Of a stretch of DNA of 64,000 nucleotides, positions 29,482-39,359 are shown one piece after another (position 1 is the stretch's first letter; every line of letters starts with the position of its first letter). Source of the stretch: Streptomyces koelreuteriae. GTDB taxonomy: Bacteria; Actinomycetota; Actinomycetes; Streptomycetales; Streptomycetaceae. Location of the stretch: the NCBI RefSeq assembly GCF_018604545.1, contig NZ_CP075896.1, forward strand, positions 4,650,001 through 4,714,000, in the 5' to 3' direction. A program made the position numbers and the translations under genes. The notes under the pieces were generated by a model, which ran no database searches, was not told the DNA's origin, and saw only the letters and a list, made by a program, of their open reading frames with translations.

Positions 29482-31145
29482 CCCTGCGCATCGGCAACGC
29501 CTCCGGCTTCTACGGCGACCGCTTCGACGCCCTTCGCGAGATGCTCACCGGCGGCGAACTCGACGTCCTCACCGGCGACTACCTCGCCGAGCTGACGATG
29601 CTGATCCTCGGCCGCGACCGGCTGAAGGACCCGGCCGCCGGGTACGCCCGCACGTTCCTGCGGCAGTTGGAGGACTGCCTGGGGATCGCCCACGAGCGGG
29701 GCGTGAAGATCGTCACCAACGCCGGTGGGCTCAACCCGGCCGGACTCGCCGACGCCGTACGGCACTTGGCCGACCGGCTCGGCATCCCCGTACGCGTCGC
29801 CCATGTGGGAGGTGACGACCTCACCTCCCACCACCCCGGCAGTCTCGCCGCCCACGCCTACCTCGGCGGGTTCGGCATCGCGGCGTGTCTGCGGGAGGGC
29901 GCGGACCTCGTCGTCACGGGGCGGGTGACGGACGCGGCCCTCGTCACCGGGCCCGCCGCCGCCCACTTCGGGTGGAGGGAGACGGACTACGACCGGCTCG
30001 CGGGCGCCGTCGTCGCCGGGCATGTCCTGGAGTGCGGGGCGCAGGCCACCGGCGGCAACTACGCCTTCTTCCGGGACGGCGACGTCCGCCGGCCCGGCTT
30101 CCCGCTCGCCGAACTCCACGAGGACGGCAGCTGCGTCATCACCAAGCACCCCGGCACCGGCGGCTTCGTCGATGTCGGCACCGTCACCGCCCAGTTGCTG
30201 TACGAGACGGCCGGTGCCCGGTACGCGGGGCCCGACGTCACCACCCGGCTGGACACCGTACGGCTCGGCCAGGACGGCCCCGACCGGGTGCGGATCGACG
30301 GCGTGCGCGGAGAGGCGCCCCCGCCCACCCTCAAGGTCGGCCTCAACAAGCTCGGCGGCTTCCGCAACGAGGTCGTCTTCGTGCTCACCGGCCTCGACAT
30401 CGAGGCCAAGGCGGCCCTTGTGCGGGAGCAGTTGGAACCCGCCCTCGGCAAGGCCGCCGACGTGCGCTGGGAGCTGGTCCGCACCGACCGGCCCGACGCT
30501 CCGAGCGAAGAGACGGCGAGCGCGCTGCTGCGGCTCGTCGTACGGGACCCGGACCAGGACACCGTCGGGCGGGCGCTGAGCGGGGCGGCCGTGGAGCTGG
30601 CGCTCGCCAGTTACCCCGGCTTCCATGTGCTGGCCCCACCGGGGAAGGGCTCGCCCTATGGGGTCTTCGAGGATGTGTACGTCCCCCATGGGGCCGTCGA
30701 CCATGTGGCGGTCCTCCATGACGGACGCCGGATTCCCGTGCCACCGCCCCACGACACCCTCGTACTCGACCGGCTGCCCGACCCCCCGCTCCCGGCGCCC
30801 CTGCCGACCGGCCCCACCCGCCACGCCCCCCTCGGCCTAGTCGCGGGCGCCCGCAGCGGTGACAAGGGCGGCAACGCCAACGTCGGGGTGTGGGCCCGCA
30901 CGGACGACGCCTGGCGCTGGCTCGCACACGAGCTGACGGCCGAACGATTCCAGCAGCTGATCCCCGAGAGCCGCGAACTGCACGTCACCCGGCACCTGCT
31001 GCCCCAGCTCCGCGCCCTCAACTTCGTCGTCGAGGGCATCCTCGGCGCGGGCGTCGCCGCTCAGCACCGTTTCGACCCGCAGGCCAAGGCCCTCGGCGAA
31101 TGGCTGCGCTCCCGCCACCTGGACATACCGGAGGCCCTCCTGTGA
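29478..31145 (+). CDS. AtuA-like acyclic terpene utilisation protein (DUF1446)
   Basis: A 555-residue protein of the AtuA/DUF1446 family: [19 protein letters not shown] at the N-terminus, [37 protein letters not shown], and a C-terminal domain with [17 protein letters not shown]. In Pseudomonas, atuA belongs to the citronellol/geraniol (acyclic terpene) operon, where its reaction has not been defined. Here it is followed by the two subunits of an acyl-CoA carboxylase, the same association. CAGGAGG precedes the GTG start. Confidence 0.9.
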   Translation: MTLRIGNASGFYGDRFDALREMLTGGELDVLTGDYLAELTMLILGRDRLKDPAAGYARTFLRQLEDCLGIAHERGVKIVTNAGGLNPAGLADAVRHLADRLGIPVRVAHVGGDDLTSHHPGSLAAHAYLGGFGIAACLREGADLVVTGRVTDAALVTGPAAAHFGWRETDYDRLAGAVVAGHVLECGAQATGGNYAFFRDGDVRRPGFPLAELHEDGSCVITKHPGTGGFVDVGTVTAQLLYETAGARYAGPDVTTRLDTVRLGQDGPDRVRIDGVRGEAPPPTLKVGLNKLGGFRNEVVFVLTGLDIEAKAALVREQLEPALGKAADVRWELVRTDRPDAPSEETASALLRLVVRDPDQDTVGRALSGAAVELALASYPGFHVLAPPGKGSPYGVFEDVYVPHGAVDHVAVLHDGRRIPVPPPHDTLVLDRLPDPPLPAPLPTGPTRHAPLGLVAGARSGDKGGNANVGVWARTDDAWRWLAHELTAERFQQLIPESRELHVTRHLLPQLRALNFVVEGILGAGVAAQHRFDPQAKALGEWLRSRHLDIPEALL

Positions 31146-32740
31146 CCGTCCTGACCTCCGCGCTCGACCCGAACAGCCCCGAGCACCGGGACAACCGCGA
31201 GGCGATGCTCGCCAAGCTCACCGCACTCGACGCCGAGCACGCCAAGGCCCTCGCGGGCGGCGGCGAGAAGTACGTGGCGCGGCACCGCAAACGCGGCAAG
31301 CTCCTCGCCCGCGAGCGCATCGAGCTGCTCCTCGATCCGGACACCCCGTTCCTGGAGCTGTCCCCGCTGGCGGCCTGGGGCAGTGACTACGCGGTCGGCG
31401 CCTCCCTCGTCACCGGCATCGGTGTGGTCGAGGGCGTGGAGTGCCTGATCACCGCCAACGACCCGACCGTGCGCGGGGGAGCGAGCAACCCGTGGTCGCT
31501 GAAGAAGGCCCTGCGCGCGAACGACATCGCCCTCGCCAACCGGCTGCCCTGCATCAGCCTGGTGGAGTCCGGCGGCGCCGATCTGCCGTCCCAGAAGGAG
31601 ATCTTCATCCCCGGGGGCGCCATCTTCCGGGACCTGACACGGCTGTCGGCGGCCGGGATCCCGACCGTCGCCGTCGTCTTCGGCAACTCCACCGCCGGTG
31701 GCGCCTACATCCCCGGCATGTCCGACCACGTGATCATGGTCAAGGAGCGGGCGAAGGTGTTCCTCGGCGGCCCGCCGCTGGTGAAGATGGCCACGGGCGA
31801 GGAGAGCGACGACGAGTCCCTGGGCGGCGCCGAGATGCACGCGCGCGTGTCGGGCCTGGCCGACTACTTCGCCGTCGACGAGCCCGACGCGCTCCGCCAG
31901 GCCCGGCGCGTGGTCGCCCGCCTCAACCACCGCAAGGCGTACGACGATCCCGGCCCGGCCGAGCCGCCCAAGTACGCCGCCGACGAACTCCTCGGCATCG
32001 TCCCCGGCGATCTGAAGAGCCCCTTCGACCCGCGCGAGGTCATCGCCCGCATGGTCGACGCCTCCGATTTCGACGAGTTCAAGCCGCTCTACGGCACGAG
32101 CCTGACCACCGGCTGGGCCACCCTGCACGGCTATCCGGTCGGCATCCTCGCCAACGCCCAAGGGGTCCTCTTCAGCGAGGAGTCCCAGAAGGCCGCCCAG
32201 TTCATCCAGCTCGCCAACCAGCGCGACATCCCGCTGCTCTTCCTGCACAACACCACCGGCTACATGGTCGGCAAGGAGTACGAGCAGGGCGGCATCATCA
32301 AACACGGCGCGATGATGATCAACGCCGTCAGCAACAGCCGCGTCCCCCACCTCTCCGTCCTGCTCGGCGCTTCGTACGGCGCCGGCCACTACGGCATGTG
32401 CGGACGGGCCTACGACCCCCGCTTCCTCTTCGCCTGGCCCAGCGCCAAGTCGGCCGTCATGGGCCCCCAGCAGCTCGCGGGCGTGCTGTCGATCGTCGCC
32501 CGCCAGTCCGCCGCCGCCAAGGGACAGCCCTACGACGACGAGGCGGACGCCGCCCTGCGCGCCATGGTGGAGCAGCAGATCGAGTCCGAGTCGCTGCCGA
32601 TGTTCCTGTCCGGGCGGCTGTACGACGACGGTGTCATCGACCCGCGCGACACCCGCACCGTCCTCGGCCTGTGCCTGTCGGCCATCCACACGGCGGCGTA
32701 CGAGGGTGCGCGCGGTGGCTTCGGCGTCTTCCGGATGTGA
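31142..32740 (+). CDS. Acyl-CoA carboxylase carboxyltransferase (beta) subunit, MCC/GCC type
   Basis: A 532-residue biotin-dependent carboxyltransferase of the methylcrotonyl-CoA/geranyl-CoA carboxylase group. Features include GKLLARERIELLLDPDTPFLELS, SLVESGGADLPSQKEIF, GNSTAGGAYIPGMSDH, FLGGPPLVKMATGE, and the second half HNTTGYMVGKEYEQGGIIKHGA and SYGAGHYGMCGRAYDPRF. It transfers CO2 from carboxybiotin to a 3-methyl-2-enoyl-CoA. The choice between leucine-derived methylcrotonyl-CoA and terpene-derived geranyl-CoA cannot be made from sequence alone; the AtuA neighbour favours a terpene-like substrate. GTG start in a GTGA overlap. Confidence 0.92.
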   Translation: MTVLTSALDPNSPEHRDNREAMLAKLTALDAEHAKALAGGGEKYVARHRKRGKLLARERIELLLDPDTPFLELSPLAAWGSDYAVGASLVTGIGVVEGVECLITANDPTVRGGASNPWSLKKALRANDIALANRLPCISLVESGGADLPSQKEIFIPGGAIFRDLTRLSAAGIPTVAVVFGNSTAGGAYIPGMSDHVIMVKERAKVFLGGPPLVKMATGEESDDESLGGAEMHARVSGLADYFAVDEPDALRQARRVVARLNHRKAYDDPGPAEPPKYAADELLGIVPGDLKSPFDPREVIARMVDASDFDEFKPLYGTSLTTGWATLHGYPVGILANAQGVLFSEESQKAAQFIQLANQRDIPLLFLHNTTGYMVGKEYEQGGIIKHGAMMINAVSNSRVPHLSVLLGASYGAGHYGMCGRAYDPRFLFAWPSAKSAVMGPQQLAGVLSIVARQSAAAKGQPYDDEADAALRAMVEQQIESESLPMFLSGRLYDDGVIDPRDTRTVLGLCLSAIHTAAYEGARGGFGVFRM

Positions 32741-32751
32741 GGGACCTTTCC

Positions 32752-34641
32752 GTGATCACTTCTCTGCTGGTCGCCAACCGGGGCGAGATCGCCTGCCGCG
32801 TCTTCCGCACCTGCCGCGAACTGGGCATCCGCACCATCGCCGTCCACTCGGACGCGGACGAGGGCGCCCTCCACGCACGCGTGGCCGACGCGAGCGTACG
32901 ACTTCCGGGGGAGGCGCCCGCCGACACCTATCTGCGCGGCGACCTCATCGTGAAGGCCGCCGTCGCGGCCGGCGCGGACGCCGTGCACCCCGGATACGGC
33001 TTCCTCTCCGAGAACGCCGACTTCGCCCGGGCCGTCCAGGACGCGGGCCTGCTCTGGATCGGCCCGCCCCCCGAGGCCATCGAGGCGATGGCGTCCAAGA
33101 CCCGCGCCAAGCAGCTCATGGGCATCCAGCCCCTCACCCACGTCACCGAAGCCGACCTGCCCGTCCTCGTGAAGGCGGCGGCGGGCGGCGGCGGACGCGG
33201 CATGCGCGTCGTACGACGGCTCGCGGACCTGGACGCCGAACTGGCCGCCGCACGCGCCGAGGCCGCGAGCGCCTTCGGCGACGGCGAGGTCTTCGTAGAG
33301 CCGTACGTCGAGAACGGCCGCCATGTCGAGGTCCAGATCCTCGCCGACACCCACGGCACGGTCCTGCCGCTCGGCACCCGCGACTGCTCCCTCCAGCGCC
33401 GCCACCAGAAGGTGATCGAGGAGGCCCCCGCACCCGGGCTCCCCGACGAACTCCGCCAGGAGCTGAGCACCCTCGCCGCACGGGCCGCCCGGGCCGTCGA
33501 CTACGTGGGCGCGGGCACGGTCGAGTTCCTCGTCGCCGACGGCAGGGCGCACTTCCTGGAGATGAACACCCGCCTCCAGGTAGAACACCCCGTGACGGAG
33601 GCCGTGTTCGGCCTGGACCTGATCGCCGCACAGCTCCGGATCGCCGAAGGCCACCCACTCGAAGGCCGCCCTCTCGAAGGCCATCCCTTCGACAACGACC
33701 CGCCACGCGCGCGTGGCCACGCCGTCGAGGCCCGCCTGTACGCCGAGGACCCGTCCCGCGACTGGGCCCCGCAGACCGGCCGCCTGCACCGCCTGTCCGT
33801 ACCGGAGGGCGTCCGCCTGGACACCGGCTACACCGACGGCGACACCATCGGCGTCCACTACGACCCCATGCTCGCCAAGGTCGTCGCCCACGCTCCCACG
33901 CGAGCGGAGGCCCTCCGCACACTCGCCTCCGCCCTTGAACGGGCCGTGATCCACGGCCCCGTCACCAACCGCGACCTCCTCGTCAGCTCCCTGCGGCACG
34001 AGGAGTTCACGGCGGCCCGTATGGACACCGGCTTCTACGACCGCCACCTGCCCGACCTGACCACCCCCACCACCGACCCGCACGCCCCCCTGGCAGCCGC
34101 CTTGGCCGACGCCCACACCGGCTCCCGCGCGCCCTCCCGCTTCGGCGGCTGGCGCAACGTCCCCTCACAGCCGCAGATCAAGCGCTATGCGATGGCGGGC
34201 GAGGAGCACGAGGCCCACTACCGCCACACCCGCACGGGCCTGGAGGCGGACGGCGTGACCGTCGTACACGCGGACGCCGGTCTCGTCATCCTCGAAGTGG
34301 ACGGCGTACGACGACGGTTCGAGGTGTCCCGCTACGGCGACCAGCTCTACGTCAACACCACCACCCTCACCGCCCTGCCCCGCTTCCCCGACCCGACCGC
34401 CCAGCACGCCCCCGGCTCCCTCCTGGCCCCCATGCCCGGCACGGTCGTCCGAGTGGCCGACGGCCTCACCCCAGGAACCCCCGTCAAGGCCGGTGAACCG
34501 ATCCTCTGGCTCGAAGCGATGAAGATGCAGCACAAGATCACAGCGCCCGTGACGGGAACGCTGAGTGAGTTGTGTGCGGTACCAGGCCAACAGGTAGAGC
34601 CGGGCGCGCTCCTGGCAGTGGTGAAGGAGGTCTCTTCTTAG
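32752..34641 (+). CDS. Acyl-CoA carboxylase biotin carboxylase/biotin carrier (alpha) subunit
   Basis: A 629-residue protein: biotin carboxylase N-domain (SLLVANRGEIACRVFRTCRE), ATP-grasp (LVKAAAGGGGRGMRVV, RDCSLQRRHQKVIEEAPAP, EFLEMNTRLQVEHPVTE), C-domain, a BT-like linker, and a C-terminal biotinyl domain with the modified lysine in LEAMKMQHKI. The stretch between SKTRAKQLM and the ATP-grasp glycine loop looks about 8-10 residues shorter than usual, lacking the common AGVP segment. It makes carboxybiotin for the preceding subunit. GAGGGA lies 7 nt before GTG 32752. Confidence 0.93.
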   Translation: MITSLLVANRGEIACRVFRTCRELGIRTIAVHSDADEGALHARVADASVRLPGEAPADTYLRGDLIVKAAVAAGADAVHPGYGFLSENADFARAVQDAGLLWIGPPPEAIEAMASKTRAKQLMGIQPLTHVTEADLPVLVKAAAGGGGRGMRVVRRLADLDAELAAARAEAASAFGDGEVFVEPYVENGRHVEVQILADTHGTVLPLGTRDCSLQRRHQKVIEEAPAPGLPDELRQELSTLAARAARAVDYVGAGTVEFLVADGRAHFLEMNTRLQVEHPVTEAVFGLDLIAAQLRIAEGHPLEGRPLEGHPFDNDPPRARGHAVEARLYAEDPSRDWAPQTGRLHRLSVPEGVRLDTGYTDGDTIGVHYDPMLAKVVAHAPTRAEALRTLASALERAVIHGPVTNRDLLVSSLRHEEFTAARMDTGFYDRHLPDLTTPTTDPHAPLAAALADAHTGSRAPSRFGGWRNVPSQPQIKRYAMAGEEHEAHYRHTRTGLEADGVTVVHADAGLVILEVDGVRRRFEVSRYGDQLYVNTTTLTALPRFPDPTAQHAPGSLLAPMPGTVVRVADGLTPGTPVKAGEPILWLEAMKMQHKITAPVTGTLSELCAVPGQQVEPGALLAVVKEVSS

Positions 34642-34661
34642 GGGCGCGGGGAACTGCGCGA
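34641..34661 (+). repeat. Dispersed intergenic repeat, copy 1
   Basis: The 21-bp core beginning GGGGCGCGGGGAACTGCGCG starts on the last base of the biotin carboxylase stop codon. Identical cores occur at 49776-49796 and, inverted, at 57441-57461. Flanking similarity (CAA.CCAC then CCCGC) extends about 20 bp further. Confidence 0.8.
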
Positions 34662-34697
34662 CAAGCCACATACGGCCCGCACGCGAAAGGACTCCTC

Positions 34698-35825
34698 ATG
34701 GACACGGAAGACCACAAGGCACTGCGAGAAGCCGTCTCAGCCCTGGGCAAACGCCACGGCCGAGGATCCGACCCCACCCAACTCTGGTCGGAAGCAGGCA
34801 AACTGGGCTACCTGGGCGTCAACCTCCCGGAGGAGCACGGCGGCGGAGGCGGCGGCATCACAGAACTCTCCCTCGTCCTCGAAGAACTCGGCGCAACAGG
34901 CTGCCCCCTCCTCATGATGATCGTCTCCCCGGCGATCTGCGGCACAGTCATCGCCCGCTTCGGCACAGACGCCCAGAAGCAAACCTGGCTCCCGGCCCTG
35001 GCCGACGGCTCCCGCCTCATGGCCTTCGGCATCACCGAACCCGACGCCGGCTCCAACAGCCACCGCATCACCACCACCGCCCGCCGCGACCAGGACACCG
35101 GCGACTGGATCCTCACCGGCCGCAAGGTCTTCGTCTCCGGCGTGGACATCGCGGACGCGACCCTCATCGTCGGCCGTACCGAGGACGCCCGCACCGGCAG
35201 CCTCAAGCCCTGCCTGTTCATCGTCCCGCGCGACACCCCCGGGTTCGGCCGCCGCGCGATCGACATGGAACTCAACGCCACCGAGAAGCAGTTCGAGCTC
35301 ACCCTCGACGACGTACGGCTGCCCGCCGACGCCCTCGTCGGCGACGAGGACGCGGGCCTGCTGCAGCTCTTCGCCGGCCTCAACCCCGAGCGCATCATGA
35401 CGGCCGCCTTCGCGATCGGCATGGGCCGCTACGCGCTCGCGCGGGCCATCGAGTACGCCCGCGACCGCCAGGTCTGGAAAACCCCCATCGGCGCCCACCA
35501 GGCCATCGCGCACCCCCTCGCCCAGGCGCACATCGAGCTGGAACTCGCCCGCCTGATGATGGAGAAGGCCGCCCACCTGTACGACGCGGGCGACGACATG
35601 GGTGCCGGGGAGGCCGCCAACATGGCGAAGTACGCGGCCGGGGAGGCCTGTGTGAGGGCCGTGGACCAGGCCGTGCACACCCTCGGCGGCAACGGCCTCA
35701 CCCGTGAGTACGGCCTGGCGCAGCTGATAACGGCCGCGCGCGTGGCTCGTATCGCACCGGTGAGCCGGGAGATGATTCTGAACTACGTCTCCCACCAGAC
35801 CCTGGGCCTGCCCAAGTCGTACTGA
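34698..35825 (+). CDS. Acyl-CoA dehydrogenase
   Basis: A 375-residue flavoprotein. The FAD/substrate segment FGITEPDAGSNSHRITTTA is canonical, as are the C-terminal QVWKTPIGAHQAIAHPLAQ and HTLGGNGLTREYGLAQL. The catalytic base Glu probably lies in the GGNGLTREY region, as in isovaleryl-CoA-type enzymes. It introduces the alpha-beta double bond needed before carboxylation or hydration. ATG 34698 is preceded by GAAAGGA; earlier in-frame codons read through the intergenic repeat. Confidence 0.92.
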   Translation: MDTEDHKALREAVSALGKRHGRGSDPTQLWSEAGKLGYLGVNLPEEHGGGGGGITELSLVLEELGATGCPLLMMIVSPAICGTVIARFGTDAQKQTWLPALADGSRLMAFGITEPDAGSNSHRITTTARRDQDTGDWILTGRKVFVSGVDIADATLIVGRTEDARTGSLKPCLFIVPRDTPGFGRRAIDMELNATEKQFELTLDDVRLPADALVGDEDAGLLQLFAGLNPERIMTAAFAIGMGRYALARAIEYARDRQVWKTPIGAHQAIAHPLAQAHIELELARLMMEKAAHLYDAGDDMGAGEAANMAKYAAGEACVRAVDQAVHTLGGNGLTREYGLAQLITAARVARIAPVSREMILNYVSHQTLGLPKSY

Positions 35826-35858
35826 GACGGCCGGAGACGGCCCGCGCGAGGAGGAACC

Positions 35859-37427
35859 ATGTTCCGCAGCGAGTACGCAGACGTCCCGCCCGTCGACCTC
35901 CCCATCCACGACGCGGTCCTGGCCCGGGCCGCGGAGTTCGGCGGCATCCCGGCACTGATCGACGGCACCGACGGCACGACCCTGTCCTACGAGCAGCTGG
36001 ACCGCTTCCACCGGCGCGTCGCCGCCGGGCTCGCCGAGGCCGGGGTGCGCAAGGGCGACGTCCTCGCCCTGCACAGCCCCAACACCATCGCCTTCCCGAC
36101 CGCCTTCTACGCCGCCACGCGCGCGGGAGCCACCGTCACCACCGTGCACCCGCTCGCCACCGCCCAGGAGTTCGCCAAGCAGCTGACGGACTCGGCGGCC
36201 CGCTGGATCGTCACCGTCTCACCGCTGCTGGACGTCGCGCGCCGGGCCGCCGAACTCGCGGGCGGCGTACGCGAGATCTTCGTGTGCGACAGCGCCACCG
36301 GCCACCGCTCCCTGATCGACATGCTGGCCTCCACCGCCCCCGAGCCGGTGATCGACATCGACCCCGCCGAGGACGTGGCGGCCCTCCCGTACTCCTCCGG
36401 AACCACCGGCACCCCCAAGGGCGTGCTGCTCACCCACCGGCAGATCGCCACCAACCTCGCCCAGCTCGAAGGGGCGATTCCCGCGGGCCCCGGCGACCGC
36501 GTCCTCGCCGTCCTGCCGTTCTTCCACATCTACGGGCTCACGGCCCTGATGAACGCGCCCCTCAGGAAGGGCGCCACCGTCGTCGTCCTGCCCCGCTTCG
36601 ACCTGGAACAGTTCCTCGCGGCCATCCAGAACCACCGCATCACCGCCCTCTATGTGGCCCCGCCGATCGTCCTGGCCCTCGCCAAGCACCCGGCCGTCGC
36701 GCAGTACGACCTGTCGTCCCTGAAGTACATCCTCAGCGCCGCCGCACCCCTGGACGCCCGCCTCGCCGCCGCCTGCTCCGAACGGCTCGGCCTGCCGCCC
36801 GTCGGCCAGGCCTACGGCATGACGGAACTGTCGCCCGGCACCCATGTCGTCCCCCTGGACGCGATGCGCGACGCCCCGCCCGGAACCGTCGGCAAGCTCA
36901 TCGCCGGCACCGAGATGCGCGTCGTCTCCCTGGACGACCCCGGCAAGGACCTTCCCGCCGGCGAGTCCGGCGAGATCCTCATCCGCGGCCCCCAGGTCAT
37001 GAAGGGCTACCTCGGCCGCCCCGACGCCACCGCCGCGATGATCGACCCCGACGGCTGGCTGCACACCGGGGACGTCGGCCATGTCGACGACGACGGCTGG
37101 CTCTTCGTCGTCGACCGCGTCAAGGAACTCATCAAGTACAAGGGCTTCCAGGTGGCCCCCGCCGAACTGGAGGCCCTCCTCCTCACCCACCCGGGCATCG
37201 CCGACGCCGCCGTCATCGGCAGATACGACGACGACGGCAACGAGGTCCCGCACGCGTACGTGGTCCGCCAGCCGTCCGCCACCGGCCTCTCGGAGGCCGA
37301 GATCATGATGTTCGTCGCCGAACGCGTCGCCCCCTACAAACGGATCCGGCACGTCACCTTCATCGTCGGCATCCCCCGCGCGGCCTCCGGCAAGATCCTC
37401 CGCCGACAGCTCAGGGAGAGCACATGA
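35859..37427 (+). CDS. AMP-dependent acyl-CoA ligase, 4-coumarate:CoA ligase type
   Basis: A 522-residue ANL-superfamily enzyme. It has the P-loop LPYSSGTTGTPKGVLLTH (about 176-193), A5 region GQAYGMTELSPGTH, the hinge LFVVDRVKELIKYKGFQVAPAELEALL and the catalytic lysine in AASGKILRRQLRE. It activates a carboxylic acid to its CoA thioester through an adenylate, the entry step of this catabolic operon. Specificity cannot be read reliably. AGGAGGA precedes the ATG. The stop overlaps the hydratase start by 4 bp (ATGA). Confidence 0.92.
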   Translation: MFRSEYADVPPVDLPIHDAVLARAAEFGGIPALIDGTDGTTLSYEQLDRFHRRVAAGLAEAGVRKGDVLALHSPNTIAFPTAFYAATRAGATVTTVHPLATAQEFAKQLTDSAARWIVTVSPLLDVARRAAELAGGVREIFVCDSATGHRSLIDMLASTAPEPVIDIDPAEDVAALPYSSGTTGTPKGVLLTHRQIATNLAQLEGAIPAGPGDRVLAVLPFFHIYGLTALMNAPLRKGATVVVLPRFDLEQFLAAIQNHRITALYVAPPIVLALAKHPAVAQYDLSSLKYILSAAAPLDARLAAACSERLGLPPVGQAYGMTELSPGTHVVPLDAMRDAPPGTVGKLIAGTEMRVVSLDDPGKDLPAGESGEILIRGPQVMKGYLGRPDATAAMIDPDGWLHTGDVGHVDDDGWLFVVDRVKELIKYKGFQVAPAELEALLLTHPGIADAAVIGRYDDDGNEVPHAYVVRQPSATGLSEAEIMMFVAERVAPYKRIRHVTFIVGIPRAASGKILRRQLREST

Positions 37428-38158
37428 GCCTCGTGACGCGCACCCGCGCGCGTGCCGTCGAGACCCTCACCCTCGACTCACCGCACAACCGCAACGCCCT
37501 GTCGGCGGCCCTGGTCGCCGAACTCGCCGACGCCCTCACCGACGCCGGCAAGGACACCGGCGTCCGCGCGATCGTCCTCACCCACACCGGCAACACCTTC
37601 AGCGCCGGCGCCGACCTCAAGGACCCACCGCCCCCCGACGCCCTGGTCGGTCTGCTCCGGCAGATCATCGAACTGCCCAAGCCGGTCCTCGCCCGCGTCA
37701 CCGGCCACGTCCGCGCGGGCGGCCTCGGCCTCCTCGCCGCCTGCGACATCGCCGCCGCCTCCACCGAGGCCACCTTCGCCTTCACGGAGGTCCGGATCGG
37801 CGTCGCCCCCGCGGTCATCTCCCTGCCCCTGCTCCCGCGCACCGACCCGCGCGCCCTGGCCCGCCACTACCTCACCGGCGAACGCTTCGACGCGGCGGAG
37901 GCACAGCGCACGGGCCTGCTCACCACACACGCCGACGATGTCGACGGGGCCCTGGCCCCCATCCTGGACGGCCTGCGCAAATCGGCCCCCGACGCCCTGG
38001 CCGAGACGAAACGGCTGCTCACGGCTAGGGTGCTGGAAGCCTTCGACCGGGACGCGGCCGACCTGACCGCGCTCTCGGCCCGGCTGTTCTCCTCCGCGCA
38101 GGCCCGCGAGGGGATGACGGCCTTCCTCGAACGACGGGATGCGGCATGGGTGGTGTGA
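37424..38158 (+). CDS. Enoyl-CoA hydratase/isomerase family protein
   Basis: A 244-residue crotonase-fold enzyme. The CoA-binding and oxyanion elements are GNTFSAGADLKDP (about 64-76) and HVRAGGLGLLAACDIAAAS (about 100-118). The second catalytic position falls in FTEVRIGVAPAVIS, where an acidic residue (TEV) is present, compatible with hydratase activity. It is translationally coupled to the ligase gene (ATGA) and overlaps the TetR gene by 13 bp. It probably hydrates the unsaturated acyl-CoA of this pathway. Confidence 0.9.
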   Translation: MSLVTRTRARAVETLTLDSPHNRNALSAALVAELADALTDAGKDTGVRAIVLTHTGNTFSAGADLKDPPPPDALVGLLRQIIELPKPVLARVTGHVRAGGLGLLAACDIAAASTEATFAFTEVRIGVAPAVISLPLLPRTDPRALARHYLTGERFDAAEAQRTGLLTTHADDVDGALAPILDGLRKSAPDALAETKRLLTARVLEAFDRDAADLTALSARLFSSAQAREGMTAFLERRDAAWVV

Positions 38159-38757
38159 GCACGGCCGAACGTGCGGACAGGGTCCCCAAGCAGGACCGCA
38201 GCCGGGCCACCCGGCAACGGCTCCTGGAAGCCGCCGTGGCCTGCCTCGCCGAACACGGCTGGGCCGGCTCCACCGTCTCGGTCGTCGCCGAACGCGCCGG
38301 CGTCTCCCGCGGCGCCGCACAGCACCACTTCCCGACCCGCGAGGACCTCTTCACGGCGGCCGTCGAGTACGTCGCCGAGGAACGCTCCACGGCCCTGCGC
38401 GCCCTCTTCCCCGACGGCGCGTCCGGAGACCGCCACGCGGTCGTCGCCGCCCTGGTCGACCTCTACACCGGCCCCCTCTTCCGTGCCGCCCTCCACCTCT
38501 GGGTCGCCGCCTCCAACGAGGACCAGCTCCGCCCCCGCGTCACCGAACTCGAATCCCGCGTCGGCCGCGAGACCCACCGCATAGCGGTCGACCTCCTCGC
38601 CGCCGACGAATCCCTCCCCGGCGTCCGCGAAACGGTCCAGGGCCTCCTCGACATGGCCCGAGGCCTCGGCCTCGCCAACCTCCTCACCGACGACACGACC
38701 CGCCGGGAACGGGTGGTGGAGCAGTGGGCGGGGCTGCTGGAGGAGACGCTGGGCTGA
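38146..38757 (+). CDS. TetR/AcrR regulator of the acyl-CoA catabolic operon
   Basis: A 203-residue regulator with the helix-turn-helix in ATRQRLLEAAVACLAEHGWAG through SVVAERAGVSRGAAQHHFPTREDLF (about 20-65) and a TetR_C-type ligand domain. As the last gene of the run, overlapping the hydratase gene, it probably represses the whole operon and responds to an acyl-CoA intermediate. The CAAGCATGCTTG palindrome 9.6 kb upstream is the best operator candidate. The start may instead be GTG 38155. Confidence 0.88.
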   Translation: MGGVSTAERADRVPKQDRSRATRQRLLEAAVACLAEHGWAGSTVSVVAERAGVSRGAAQHHFPTREDLFTAAVEYVAEERSTALRALFPDGASGDRHAVVAALVDLYTGPLFRAALHLWVAASNEDQLRPRVTELESRVGRETHRIAVDLLAADESLPGVRETVQGLLDMARGLGLANLLTDDTTRRERVVEQWAGLLEETLG

Positions 38758-38791
38758 GGGGGCTGTCGGTGGCGGGGGCTACGGTTCCGGC

Positions 38792-39349
38792 ATGGGTGAC
38801 CGCTTCCAGACGATCGTCGACCTCGACGCGACCGCGACCGACGCCGAACCGCTCGCCCGCCGGGTACTGGACTGGCTCGCGGCGGAGGGCGTCGTCCTCG
38901 CCGAGCGCACCGACTGCGTGCTCGGACAGCCCCTCGGACATCTCCCCGGCCCCCACTGGGAACGGGCCGTGACCGACGACTGGGACTTCGAACCCTGGGA
39001 CGGACTCGCCGTCCACACCCGCCGTACGGGCTTCACCAGCGGCGCCGACATGCCGGGCGCGGCCGTCTGCCCGCACTGCGCCTCGGCCACGCCGCTGGAC
39101 GACGAGACCCGGCCACGCTTCTTCACCGCCATGCAGACCTGGCACGACACCGGCACCGCGTCCGTCGACTGCCCCGCCTGCACCACGCCCGTCGCCGTCC
39201 CGGACTGGTCCTGGGACGAGGCCCCCCTGGCCTTCGGCCACCTCGGCTTCGAGTTCTGGAACTGGCCCGACCTCACCGAGGACTTCCGCACCCGTCTCGC
39301 CGGGCAGCTGGACGGCCACCGTACGGCGTACGTCTGGGGAGATATCTGA
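38792..39349 (+). CDS. Conserved hypothetical protein with CPHC/CPAC zinc ribbon
   Basis: A 185-residue cytoplasmic protein. Two Cys pairs, CPHC near residue 91 and CPAC near residue 128, form a typical zinc-ribbon spacing. Around them are many Trp residues (DDWDFEPWDGLAV, PDWSWDEAPLAFGHLGFEFWNW). I recognise this as a conserved actinobacterial hypothetical protein but not its function. It starts 34 bp after the TetR gene and converges with pdxH. Confidence 0.8.
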   Translation: MGDRFQTIVDLDATATDAEPLARRVLDWLAAEGVVLAERTDCVLGQPLGHLPGPHWERAVTDDWDFEPWDGLAVHTRRTGFTSGADMPGAAVCPHCASATPLDDETRPRFFTAMQTWHDTGTASVDCPACTTPVAVPDWSWDEAPLAFGHLGFEFWNWPDLTEDFRTRLAGQLDGHRTAYVWGDI

Positions 39350-39359
39350 GGCCGGCCCG

